DNA of 64,000 bases. It comes from Altererythrobacter sp. XM-24bin4. GTDB lineage: Bacteria; Pseudomonadota; Alphaproteobacteria; Sphingomonadales; Sphingomonadaceae. The DNA lies in the NCBI GenBank assembly GCA_003149575.1, contig QCWG01000001.1:1928334-1992333 (forward strand), read 5' to 3'. A program made the translations under genes and the position numbers. Of this stretch, positions 1-9,340 are shown piece by piece. The notes beneath the pieces are model-generated. The model made no database searches and had not been told where the DNA came from. It saw only the letters and a program-made list of their open reading frames with translations. Each line of letters starts with the position of its first letter. The first letter of the stretch is position 1.

Positions 1-761
1 TATTTCTGAGAAAATACCCGTGTGCCAGTCGCGCCAATCGCGGCGCGGTTCACAACCGCCACAGGTGTTTCATCAGTGCGCTGGACTGCGATGCGCGTAT
101 CATTCCCGTCCCACCAGAAGCCAGTGAGGCGGGCCATTTCCTCCTGTGCGACGAACTCGGCTTCGCCCCAGCGGATGTTCTCGCCTTCCTTGGGAGTGAT
201 CGACGTAGCTTCCGAGCCTACTTCGCCAACCCAAAGCTGGCGATCGCGCACGAAAGAGACATAGCCAGCGCGGGGGCTGAGCTTGGGGTTGAGCTCGCTC
301 TCTTCAGTGTCAGTCAATTGCGTGACTGATCCATCAAGGCCTGCGAGATAGAGGTCACCGTCCAGCGGCACGAGCACGGACTTGCCATCGCTCGCCCATT
401 GATAGCTGATGATGCCCTTGAGATTGCCGACACGCTGCCGCTCGCGCTGCATCAGCTCATCCTCGGACAGCGTGCGGCCTGAGCTGAGCTTCTCGCTGTC
501 GACCAGCATGGTCCACTCGCCCCTCTCACGATCAAAGCCCCACAGATCATAGCGCGCGCTGTCATCCTCGCGATTGCCCAGCAGCGTGAGATAGCGTCCA
601 TCGGGCGAAAGCTTGGCCTCGCGCGGGCTTGATCCATTGAGGCTTGGCGAAGCGAATACCCGCTCAAATGTCAGTTCTGGCGCATCGCTCATCGCGTGAT
701 CATCCGCGAGTGTTGGAGTGGCAAGAGCAAGCGAAGCGGCAACGGCGATGAGTAAGCGCAT
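1..761 (-). CDS. S9 dipeptidyl peptidase IV-like, N-terminal part (partial)
   Basis: Reading from an ATG at 761 to the left edge gives about 253 codons with no stop, so the gene continues outside the window. The first 20 residues (MRLLIAVAASLALATPTLAD) form a signal peptide. The following sequence has beta-propeller features of the DPP-IV N-terminal domain: REAKLSPDGRYLTLLG, YDLWGFDRERGEW and ISYQWASDGKSVLVPLDGDL. The family cleaves N-terminal dipeptides, usually after proline, in the periplasm. The catalytic serine hydrolase domain lies beyond the edge, so activity cannot be judged. It follows the rplS terminator and is probably a separate transcript. Family assignment is by recognition of the propeller repeats. 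Confidence 0.75.
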   Translation of the reverse strand, partial: MRLLIAVAASLALATPTLADDHAMSDAPELTFERVFASPSLNGSSPREAKLSPDGRYLTLLGNREDDSARYDLWGFDRERGEWTMLVDSEKLSSGRTLSEDELMQRERQRVGNLKGIISYQWASDGKSVLVPLDGDLYLAGLDGSVTQLTDTEESELNPKLSPRAGYVSFVRDRQLWVGEVGSEATSITPKEGENIRWGEAEFVAQEEMARLTGFWWDGNDTRIAVQRTDETPVAVVNRAAIGATGTRVFSQK

Positions 762-835
762 TCCAAGGACAGACCTCTCTCAAATCGGTTTGGCGATGCA
801 TGGCGAAAAACTTGAACGATTGCAAAGTTCCAACG

Positions 836-872
836 AAAAAGGGCGGCCCCGCAGGACCGCCCTTCTCTATTT
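836..872 (-). terminator. Rho-independent terminator of the trmD-rplS unit
   Basis: On the minus strand a stem GGGCGG/CCGCCC with extra inner pairs (841-862) is followed directly by a run of five T. It lies just beyond the rplS stop and before the peptidase start. Confidence 0.85.
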
Positions 873-886
873 CGCTGATGCGAGAT

Positions 887-1255
887 TTACGCCTTCGGCG
901 CATTCTCACGGCGTTCGGCGATACGCGCACGTTTACCGGTGCGGCCACGCAGATAATAGAGCTTCGCGCGACGCACGACACCGCGGCGAACCACAGTGAT
1001 GCTGTCAACGATTGGTGCATAGAGCGGGAATACACGCTCAACACCTTCGCCAAAGCTCATCTTGCGGACAGTGAAATTCGAACCCATTCCGCGGTTGGAA
1101 CGGGCGATCACTACGCCTTCGAAATTCTGAATACGCTCACGTTGTCCTTCGACAACCTTCACGCCCACGCGAACGGTGTCGCCGACGCGAAATTCGGGCA
1201 TGTCCTTGCCAGCTTTGGCAATTTCTTCCGCTTCGATTTGCTGGATCAGGTTCAC
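887..1255 (-). CDS. rplS: 50S ribosomal protein L19
   Basis: 122 residues, the usual L19 length. The body ([56 protein letters not shown]) matches the L19 family, a protein at the 30S-50S interface. It begins 5 bases after the trmD stop, so the two are co-transcribed, and it is followed by a strong terminator. This is the last gene of the conserved ffh-rpsP-rimM-trmD-rplS order. Confidence 0.97.
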   Translation of the reverse strand: MNLIQQIEAEEIAKAGKDMPEFRVGDTVRVGVKVVEGQRERIQNFEGVVIARSNRGMGSNFTVRKMSFGEGVERVFPLYAPIVDSITVVRRGVVRRAKLYYLRGRTGKRARIAERRENAPKA

Positions 1256-1260
1256 TGGTC

Positions 1261-2034
1261 CTAGTCCTTCTTTTTTCGCTGCACACCAGAGGCAGATCGG
1301 ACTGGATCGCCACTATAGCGTTCCCATAAGTCCGGCCTGCGTAGCCGAGTGTCGGTTTCCGCTTGCGCTTTACGCCAAGTATCCACCTTCGCATGATCCC
1401 CCGATCGCAGCACTTCAGGGATCGTGCGCCCTTCCCATGTTTGAGGTCGGGTATATTGCGGATATTCGAGCAATCCATCTTCGAAGGATTCTTCGGTTCC
1501 GCTTGAAGGCGCGCCCATTACGCCGGGAAGCAGCCGAATGCAAGCATCAAGTATCGCCAATGCCGCCGGTTCCCCGCCGGAAAGCACGATGTCCGCCAGG
1601 CTGACTTGCTCGATTTCGGGGCGAGCCTCGAACAGCCGCTCGTCAAACCCCTCGAAACGGCCGCAAATGATGGTGACGCCGGACCCTGATGCTATCTCGC
1701 GAATCCGTGCCTGCGTGATGGGTTTCCCGCGCGGTGTCATGGCGAGGATGGGCACTTTGGGCGAGGAAGCCCCCTCCACTTCAGAGGAGCGCTTTTGCAT
1801 TTGCAAAACAGAATCAAGCGCAGCCGCCATTACATCGGCCTTCAGCACCATCCCGGCACCGCCGCCCGCTGGCGTATCATCAACCGTGCGATGCTTGTCC
1901 TCGGTAAAATCGCGCGGATTGACTGTGTCGCAAGACCAGTCCCCGCGCTCGAGCGCCTTGCCTGCGAGCGAAACGCCCAGCGGCCCGGGAAACATCTCTG
2001 GGTAAAGCGTGAGGATGGTGGCAGCGAAGGTCAT
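1261..2034 (-). CDS. trmD: tRNA (guanine-37-N1)-methyltransferase
   Basis: 257 residues from the ATG at 2034 ([20 protein letters not shown]), which matches the family N-terminus; an upstream in-frame start adds 18 residues without family resemblance. The SAM-binding trefoil-knot segment is present ([37 protein letters not shown]), as is [28 protein letters not shown]. TrmD methylates G37 next to the anticodon and prevents +1 frameshifting. In most relatives trmD follows rimM directly; here two extra genes intervene, one on the opposite strand, so trmD-rplS probably needs its own promoter in 2035-2143. Confidence 0.96.
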   Translation of the reverse strand: MTFAATILTLYPEMFPGPLGVSLAGKALERGDWSCDTVNPRDFTEDKHRTVDDTPAGGGAGMVLKADVMAAALDSVLQMQKRSSEVEGASSPKVPILAMTPRGKPITQARIREIASGSGVTIICGRFEGFDERLFEARPEIEQVSLADIVLSGGEPAALAILDACIRLLPGVMGAPSSGTEESFEDGLLEYPQYTRPQTWEGRTIPEVLRSGDHAKVDTWRKAQAETDTRLRRPDLWERYSGDPVRSASGVQRKKKD

Positions 2035-2143
2035 GGCGAGGCGACTAACAGAAGAGTTGAAGGTCCGAAAGCTGACAAAACCCTCCAAAAACCTCTAAAT
2101 ACCTCTTTACAGCTCATAAACCCTCTAAGTCTGGAAAAGAACA

Positions 2144-2608
2144 ATGCGCACTATTGAAATCTCGAACGAAATCTTTGGCAAGATTTGGAGCGCTTCCGTC
2201 GAGGGAGACAAATCGGAGAATGACATACTGGCTAGGATGTTTGCCGAACGAGAATTTCTAGCCGAAGTGGAAGCAGGACCCGAACATGTCGAAACCAAGA
2301 CCATCCAAGTTAAATCGCACGAGAGGACAATCACCATACCCCGCATAGGAAAGATTACATGGATCGACGACGTAGCTTTGGCGCTCGACCATATCGGTGG
2401 CAAAGGTCACTTGGCTGAAATTTACAAATCTGTCCGCGCGATTAGAAGCCGGGGTGGAAGATCACTTCCTCCGAGCACCGAAGCCGTGATCCGAAAAACT
2501 CTGGAGGAAAACTCCTCAGATTCTGACGCGTATAAAGGTGGAATGGATCTTTTCGCGTTGCCCGAAGGGAAAGGGCGAGGCATGTGGGCGCTTCGCTACG
2601 CCAATTAA
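2144..2608 (+). CDS. Putative DNA-binding protein with C-terminal winged-helix domain
   Basis: 154 residues. The N-terminal 35 residues (IEISNEIFGKIWSASVEGDK, then ENDILARMF) resemble a short helix-turn segment. The C-terminal 80 residues (LDHIGGKGHLAEIYKSVRAI ... AVIRKTLEENSSDSDAYKGG ... GMWALRY) look like a winged-helix domain that I associate with restriction- and modification-linked DNA-binding proteins. This is recognition of a pattern, not a search result. The gene lies between trmD and a nitrilase gene on the opposite strand to both, and its base composition appears AT-richer than its neighbours, which suggests acquisition. Function unknown; a small regulator or an orphan of a restriction locus are both possible. 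Confidence 0.65.
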   Translation: MRTIEISNEIFGKIWSASVEGDKSENDILARMFAEREFLAEVEAGPEHVETKTIQVKSHERTITIPRIGKITWIDDVALALDHIGGKGHLAEIYKSVRAIRSRGGRSLPPSTEAVIRKTLEENSSDSDAYKGGMDLFALPEGKGRGMWALRYAN

Positions 2609-2617
2609 CAACATACT

Positions 2618-3571
2618 CTAATCCGCCCAATTCACCCCATCCTTCGCCCGAGTATCGACGTGCAGTTCGAACACATCGGGCCGCGAATAATGGCCATCGG
2701 TGTCGAGGCTCGCGAGGCCTTGGCCGACCTCTGAGAGATCAAGCTCCGCGAAGAGCGTTTCCTCGCCCTCGCCTGCCTGCGCCAAAACCCGCGCATCGGG
2801 GACGATGATCATCGAGCCGCCACGATTGAGTTGTTCGCTTTCGATGGCGTTAAATAACGCGAGCGCTTCGTCGTTTCCGCCAACTCGTTCCAGCCCGTCG
2901 AACAGATCATCGCGATGCTGCACCAGCCCCGCCGCCAGCACAAAGCACCGCCCCTCCATCGCATAATGCCTGCTCGCCAGCGCATATTCCTCTCGCACTG
3001 TCGGCCATGCGGCGACATGCACGCTCTCACCCAGATTGTGCATCGCAGCCCTTGCCAGCGGCATCCAATGTTCCCAGCAGATCAGATTGCCGACCTTGCC
3101 CCACTCGGCCTGATGCACGCTAAGCGTCGAGCCATCGCCGCGCATCCAGATCAGCCGCTCACCATGCGTCGGCACCAGCTTGCGGTGATCCAGCGGTGTG
3201 TCTTCCGGGCGGAACATCAGCTGATTGTTGTAGAGGCTTTGGCGCACCCGCTCATGCGCGCCGATAGAGATGCATGCACCGCTTGCGTCGCACAGCTCCT
3301 GCAAGGGCAGCAAACGCTCGTCATTTGGAACAATCGCCTGCTCGAGCATGATTGCATGCAGCGCTTTCGTGCCCGGATGATCCCACAGCGCCGCGCCCGG
3401 CGCCTCATCCAGCCACAGCGGATATCCGCCAAGAAAAGTCTCACCGAACGCGACCAGCTGCGCGCCATTGTCGATCGCCTCTTTCGCGATCCGCGTCGCT
3501 TTCTCGATCCCGCCAGCAAAATCGAGCGGCACCGGCGCAGCTTGGCATATCGCGACGTTGAGAGAGGTCAT
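2618..3571 (-). CDS. Nitrilase / carbon-nitrogen hydrolase
   Basis: 317 residues from the ATG at 3571, 4 bases after the rimM stop; an upstream start at 3601 would overlap rimM. The nitrilase triad is visible: Glu in AFGETFLGGYPLW, Lys in HRKLVPTHGERLIW and Cys in GNLICWEHWMPLAR. The spacing and the GGYPLW and CWEHWMPL motifs fit aromatic or aliphatic nitrilases better than amidases. The substrate cannot be told from sequence. The gene sits tightly behind rimM in the translation operon, an unusual place for a nitrilase. Confidence 0.88.
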   Translation of the reverse strand: MTSLNVAICQAAPVPLDFAGGIEKATRIAKEAIDNGAQLVAFGETFLGGYPLWLDEAPGAALWDHPGTKALHAIMLEQAIVPNDERLLPLQELCDASGACISIGAHERVRQSLYNNQLMFRPEDTPLDHRKLVPTHGERLIWMRGDGSTLSVHQAEWGKVGNLICWEHWMPLARAAMHNLGESVHVAAWPTVREEYALASRHYAMEGRCFVLAAGLVQHRDDLFDGLERVGGNDEALALFNAIESEQLNRGGSMIIVPDARVLAQAGEGEETLFAELDLSEVGQGLASLDTDGHYSRPDVFELHVDTRAKDGVNWAD

Positions 3572-3575
3572 GCCG

Positions 3576-4106
3576 CTATTCGTCAACGAAATTGGCTGCA
3601 ATCACAAGCTTTTCTGCGTCCCACTCGATCACCGCGTCCTTGGTTATCGGGACCATAAAGGACTTCATGCCCTTTGCAGGCACAGGGTCTTTGGCGATCT
3701 CGATAATGTCGGTCGCGCCGAAATTCTGAACATCCACGGCGCGCCCCACGGCGTCGCCGGTATCGGTGAAAACGGCCAGCCCGATCAAGTCCATGAAATA
3801 GTATTCGCCATCGTCCAGCGAAGGCAGTGCGTCACGCGGAACGCACAGTACGGTGCCGCGCAGTTTTTCCGCCGCGCCGCGCCCAGATACCTCGGCGAAA
3901 CGCGCAATCGCGCCGCCCTTATTGTCTGAGCGGATCTTCTTGAGGGTCAGAGTGAGATCGGACCCTTTGGTTTTGAAGCTCTTGTGCTTGGCTAGCGCAT
4001 CCACGCCTTCGCCAAACAGCTTCAAGCGGACTTCGCCCGCCACGCCATGCGCGCCAGTTACGGCTGCAAGATCGAGATCCTTCGGCGTGACGGGCGTATC
4101 CGTCAT
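3576..4106 (-). CDS. rimM: 16S rRNA-processing protein
   Basis: 176 residues. The N-terminal barrel (LAAVTGAHGVAGEVRLKLF) and the PRC-like C-terminal half (LPSLDDGEYYFMDLIGLAVF, then VPITKDAVIEWDAEKLVI) are characteristic. RimM binds S19 and helps mature the 30S head. It follows rpsP by 8 bases and precedes the nitrilase by 4 bases, so all three are likely on one transcript. Confidence 0.96.
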   Translation of the reverse strand: MTDTPVTPKDLDLAAVTGAHGVAGEVRLKLFGEGVDALAKHKSFKTKGSDLTLTLKKIRSDNKGGAIARFAEVSGRGAAEKLRGTVLCVPRDALPSLDDGEYYFMDLIGLAVFTDTGDAVGRAVDVQNFGATDIIEIAKDPVPAKGMKSFMVPITKDAVIEWDAEKLVIAANFVDE

Positions 4107-4114
4107 GAAAGGGC

Positions 4115-4630
4115 TTACTCAGCCTTCTCTTCGGGTGCTTCTTCAGCAGCCGCTTCTTCAGCCGGAGCTTCTTCGGCCGGAGCTTCTTCGGCTGCGGCTT
4201 CTTCAGCAGGCGCCTCTTCAGCGGCAGCTTCTTCAACCACTGCTTCTTCTTCTGCAGGTGCCTCGGCTGCTTCCTTGGCCGCTTCTTCAGCTTCAGCAAG
4301 CTTTGCAGCTTTCTCTTCAGCGCGTTCCTTCGCAGCTTCGCCCGGCTCACCCTTGTTCGGGTTGTTGCGCGGTGCACGCTCAAGGATGCCAGCCGCATCC
4401 AGGAAGCGGTGCACGCGGTCAGACGGCTTCGCACCGACTGAGAGCCAGTGACGCGCACGGTCTTCGTTGAGCTTCACGCGCTCGTCCGAATCCTTCGGCA
4501 GCATCGGGTTGTAGGTGCCGATCTGCTCCAGATATTTGCCGTCACGCGGCGCGCGGCCGTCTGCGACAACGATGCGGTAGTAAGGACGCTTCTTCGCGCC
4601 TCCGCGCGACAAACGAATTGCAACTGCCAT
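4115..4630 (-). CDS. rpsP: 30S ribosomal protein S16 with long acidic Ala/Glu tail
   Basis: 171 residues. The first ~85 are standard S16 ([60 protein letters not shown]). From about residue 100 to the end the protein is a low-complexity tail built of EEA, PAEE and AAAEE units, encoded by imprecise GCTTCTTC-type repeats on the plus strand. Extended S16 tails occur in alphaproteobacteria, but this one nearly doubles the usual ~80-90 residue core. The tail is probably disordered and highly acidic; its role is unknown. Confidence 0.95.
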   Translation of the reverse strand: MAVAIRLSRGGAKKRPYYRIVVADGRAPRDGKYLEQIGTYNPMLPKDSDERVKLNEDRARHWLSVGAKPSDRVHRFLDAAGILERAPRNNPNKGEPGEAAKERAEEKAAKLAEAEEAAKEAAEAPAEEEAVVEEAAAEEAPAEEAAAEEAPAEEAPAEEAAAEEAPEEKAE

Positions 4631-4673
4631 TGTGTATTACCTTTCCAGTCTAAATCTTTGTAAATTAGTAAAA

Positions 4674-6146
4674 TTATTTCTTGTTCAACATGTCTCTAAG
4701 TTCCGGCGGGAGCGTGTCGGGATCAACCGACGGCCCCTTTGGACCACCCAAGCCGGGCATGCCGCCACCCGGGCCACCGAGGCCGGGCATGGCTGCACCT
4801 AGGCCACCGCCACCAAACATCGATGCGAGGCCTTTGAGGCCACCCATCTTCTTGATTTGCTTCATCGCGCGGCTCATTTCCTTGTGCATCTTCAGAACCT
4901 TGTTCACGGTCTGCACATCGGTGCCGCTGCCTGCCGCCACGCGCTTCTTGCGTTTGGCGTTCATCAATTCGGGCCGCGCGCGCTCTTTACCGGTCATCGA
5001 ACCGATGATCGCGTCCATATGCACCAGCACCTTGTCATCCATGTCGCTCGCCGCGAGCGCTGCCTTGGCTTTCTTCATGCCAGGCATCATGCCCGCCAGC
5101 ATGCCGAGGCCACCCATATTCTGCATCTGCCGCAGCTGGGTACGCAGGTCATTCAGGTCAAACTGACCCTTTGCCATACGCTTGGCGAGTGCTTCGGCGT
5201 CTTCTTCCTTGATCGTCGCCGCAGCCTTCTCGACCAGGCTGACAACATCGCCCATGCCAAGGATGCGGTCCGCAACGCGCGAGGGATGGAATGCTTCAAT
5301 CGCGTCAAGCTTCTCGCCTGTACCGGCAAACTTGATGGGTTGTCCCGTGACGTGGCGCATGGAAAGCGCCGCACCGCCGCGTGCATCGCCATCCATACGG
5401 GTGAGGACAACGCCTGTCAGCGGCACTTCGCCGGTAAAGCTTTGCGCGACATTGACCGCGTCCTGGCCGGTCAGGCTGTCGACCACCAGCAGCACCTCGG
5501 TTGGCGCTGAAACGGCAGAAATAGCCTTCATTTCGGCCATCAGCGCTTCATCAACATGCAGCCTGCCCGCAGTATCGAGCAGCAGAACATCCACGTTCTG
5601 CAATCTGGCCGATTCCATCGCGCGGCGCGCGATATCAACCGGTTGCTGGCCCGCGACGATTGGCAAAGTTGCGATATCGGTCTGCTCACCGAGCACAGCC
5701 AGCTGTTCCTGCGCCGCCGGACGATTGACGTCGAGCGAAGCCATCAACGCTTTCTTGCCGTGCTTTTCGCGGATCAGCTTGGCCAGCTTGGCGGTAGTGG
5801 TGGTTTTACCCGAACCTTGCAGACCGACCATGATGATCACAACCGGCGGTTTGGCATCAAGATTGAGGCCCGGCGTTTCTTCCCCGCCCAGCATCTCGAC
5901 CAGCTCGTCATGAACGATCTTGACCACTTGCTGGCCCGGGGTGACCGAACGCAAAACGTCCTGACCAACGGCCTTTTCAGTGACAGCGTCGATGAAACGG
6001 CGCGCGACCGGCAAAGCGACATCGGCTTCCAGCATAGCAATGCGGACTTCGCGCATCGCATCGCGTACGTCTTGTTCCTTAAGAGCGCCCCGGCCTTTGA
6101 GCTTGTCAAAGACGCCGCCAAGGCGGTCGGACAAATTGTCAAACAT
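4674..6146 (-). CDS. ffh: Signal recognition particle protein Ffh
   Basis: 490 residues from the ATG at 6146 (MFDNLSDRLGGVFDKLKGRG). N, G and M domains are in order: P-loop GLQGSGKTTTTAKLAK near residue 105, DTAGRLHVDE, LTRMDGDARGGAAL, then the methionine-rich M domain (MGGLGMLAGMMPGMKKAKAA) and a Gly/Pro/Met-rich C-terminus. Ffh binds 4.5S RNA and targets membrane proteins to FtsY and SecYEG. It is the first gene of the minus-strand cluster. Confidence 0.97.
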   Translation of the reverse strand: MFDNLSDRLGGVFDKLKGRGALKEQDVRDAMREVRIAMLEADVALPVARRFIDAVTEKAVGQDVLRSVTPGQQVVKIVHDELVEMLGGEETPGLNLDAKPPVVIIMVGLQGSGKTTTTAKLAKLIREKHGKKALMASLDVNRPAAQEQLAVLGEQTDIATLPIVAGQQPVDIARRAMESARLQNVDVLLLDTAGRLHVDEALMAEMKAISAVSAPTEVLLVVDSLTGQDAVNVAQSFTGEVPLTGVVLTRMDGDARGGAALSMRHVTGQPIKFAGTGEKLDAIEAFHPSRVADRILGMGDVVSLVEKAAATIKEEDAEALAKRMAKGQFDLNDLRTQLRQMQNMGGLGMLAGMMPGMKKAKAALAASDMDDKVLVHMDAIIGSMTGKERARPELMNAKRKKRVAAGSGTDVQTVNKVLKMHKEMSRAMKQIKKMGGLKGLASMFGGGGLGAAMPGLGGPGGGMPGLGGPKGPSVDPDTLPPELRDMLNKK

Positions 6147-6263
6147 CGTCTTCAACTCCAAGTCTCGAAGCTCGAAAGCTTCGCAAATGCGAAAAACGCC
6201 GGCGGACGAGAACTCGTCGGCCAGCGTGCGAATCTCATATGAAATCCGACTTTATCAGGTGAC

Positions 6264-6339
<76 letters not shown>

Positions 6340-6417
6340 GCGCCAGTCATGTTGCAGGCTCTTCGACCTGCAGGGAGCGCGCGTTAAACACGCCTTCCGA
6401 GTTATGCAACGATAATC

Positions 6418-6756
6418 TTAGCTATCGTCTTCTTCGTCGTCGCCCTTGCCCTTGCTTACGCCAAGGTCATCGTCACCGCCGAGATCAACATCATTGTCTG
6501 GCGAATCTTCTGCGTCATCGATGTTTTCCAGATCCTTCAGATCATCATCATCGTCGCCGCTCAGATCGCTATCCGGTTCTACGTCCTTCTTCTTCTCGTC
6601 TTCGAACGGAATCGGCTGCTTCGGTTTGAGAACCGGCTCAGGATGCCATTCTTCACCGCATTCGATGCAGGTCGCAGGGTCATCCTTGCCCAGATCGTAA
6701 AAACGTTCCCCGCATTTAGGGCAGGAACGCTTAGTGCCCCATTCTGGCTTAGCCAT
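6418..6756 (-). CDS. TIGR02300-type (FYDLN acid domain) protein
   Basis: 112 residues. The N-terminus has a two-knuckle zinc ribbon (CPKCGERFYDLG and CIECGEEWHPEP) including the FYDLG signature. The C-terminal two thirds are a highly acidic Asp/Glu tail. The family is widespread in alphaproteobacteria and has no assigned function. It stands alone between tRNA-Ala and the divergent aroA. Confidence 0.88.
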   Translation of the reverse strand: MAKPEWGTKRSCPKCGERFYDLGKDDPATCIECGEEWHPEPVLKPKQPIPFEDEKKKDVEPDSDLSGDDDDDLKDLENIDDAEDSPDNDVDLGGDDDLGVSKGKGDDEEDDS

Positions 6757-6917
6757 ATCTTCGTATTCCTTTGGTCGGGCCTGCTGTTCTTGCTAAATCA
6801 GGCCGCGCGAAAAATTCTTTTTCTTTATGGGTAGTAATTCAGCCCGAATCAAGAGCGCGGCGCCTTGCCATAGGGCCATGCGCCTGTCAAAATCCGCGCT
6901 GCTAAAATCTCAGCTCA

Positions 6918-8246
<1,329 letters not shown>

Positions 8247-8250
<4 letters not shown>

Positions 8251-8507
8251 GCGAAGCAATGGACATCTATAGCCTGATCGGCTTTGTCGGGATGGCCTGC
8301 ATCATCGGGGCATATTTCTATCTGACCGCGACGGACGAGCCCAATCCGTTCATTCTGCATGGGACCAATCTGGTGGGGGCGGCGCTGCTCACCGTGTCTC
8401 TAATCGTCCACACCAATTGGCCCAGCCTGGTGCTCGAAGGTTTTTGGGCCGCGATTGCGATCTGGGGCTTGTGGAAGGCTGTAAAGTCGCGGAAAGCGAA
8501 GTCATGA
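8247..8507 (+). CDS. Small membrane protein, CBU_0592-like
   Basis: 86 residues with three predicted membrane segments (around residues 6-26, 37-56 and 60-76) and a basic C-terminus ([10 protein letters not shown]). It overlaps aroA by ATGA at its start and cmk by ATGA at its end, so it is translationally coupled to both. The pattern resembles the CBU_0592 family of unknown function, by recognition only. Confidence 0.75.
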
Positions 8508-9124
8508 TCATCGCAGTCGACGGACCCACTGCTTCTGGCAAAGGCACTATCGCAGAGGCTATCGCCGAGCATTTCGAGCTACCCTATCTTGATACAGGCC
8601 TGCTCTATCGCGCGGTCGGCTATCAGACGGTGGCTGACGGCGGCGATCCGGATAGCCCCGAAGATGCGCTCGCGGCTTGCGAATTTCGCAGCGATTTGCT
8701 GCGATCCTCAGCCCTACGCAGTGAAGAAACAGGCGGATACGCGAGCCGTGTGTCCGTGCACCCCGAAGTTCGCCAAGCACTACTTGAGCGTCAGCGTGCC
8801 TTTGCGCAGCAGCCCGGCGGCGCAGTGCTGGACGGGCGAGATATCGGCACAGTGATCGCGCCAGAAGCCGAAGTGAAACTGTTCATCACGGCCAGCGTGC
8901 AGGAACGCGCGCGGCGGCGCTGGCTCGAGATGCAAGGGCGCGAAATCGACATTCCGCTGGCCGATATCGAACGCGATATCGCCGCTCGCGATGCGCGCGA
9001 TATCAACCGCAAGGATGCACCATTGCGCGCAGCGCCCGATGCGATGGTGATCGACACCACTGCATTCGGCAAGGAGCAGGCGATTGATGCTGCAATAGAA
9101 GCTGTCCGCCAAGCGCTGCGCTAG
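8504..9124 (+). CDS. cmk: Cytidylate kinase
   Basis: 206 residues from the ATG at 8504 ([20 protein letters not shown]), where the P-loop starts at once as expected for Cmk. YLDTGLLYRAV, VLDGRDIGTVIAPEAEVKLF and RDARDINRKDAPLRAAPDA complete the family pattern. The enzyme phosphorylates CMP and dCMP. The aroA-cmk-rpsA order is common in proteobacteria. Confidence 0.96.
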   Translation: MIIAVDGPTASGKGTIAEAIAEHFELPYLDTGLLYRAVGYQTVADGGDPDSPEDALAACEFRSDLLRSSALRSEETGGYASRVSVHPEVRQALLERQRAFAQQPGGAVLDGRDIGTVIAPEAEVKLFITASVQERARRRWLEMQGREIDIPLADIERDIAARDARDINRKDAPLRAAPDAMVIDTTAFGKEQAIDAAIEAVRQALR

Positions 9125-9340
9125 GCTGCAAACCACTTGCTTTCCTGCCCGCTTTCGCCTAGGCGCGCGGCCGTTCTCTTGCATCTCTGTGATGGAAAGA
9201 ACCTCTGCGCTGGTATTCGGCCTCGCGGAGACGTCGGCCTCTTGCCCTGCTAGCCCCCGCAATGGTGCGTGGGAGGCAGTTTAAGACCCGGAGAAAAACT
9301 CCGTGGCCGGTAGCAAACAGTGAACGAGGAAACTCAACCT
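9125..9340 (+). other. Untranslated leader between cmk and rpsA
   Basis: 216 bases without a credible gene. A small hairpin CGGAG-AAAAA-CTCCG lies near 9288-9302, about 40 bases before the rpsA start. The leader may carry the rpsA promoter and autoregulatory structure, but no motif proves this. Confidence 0.35.

Noticed and set aside
4047-4451. Long plus-strand Ala/Ser-rich open frame (and neighbouring Gln/Leu and Lys/Arg frames)
   Set aside because: These are other-frame readings of the low-complexity S16 tail; they have no ribosome binding site and only repeat-derived composition.
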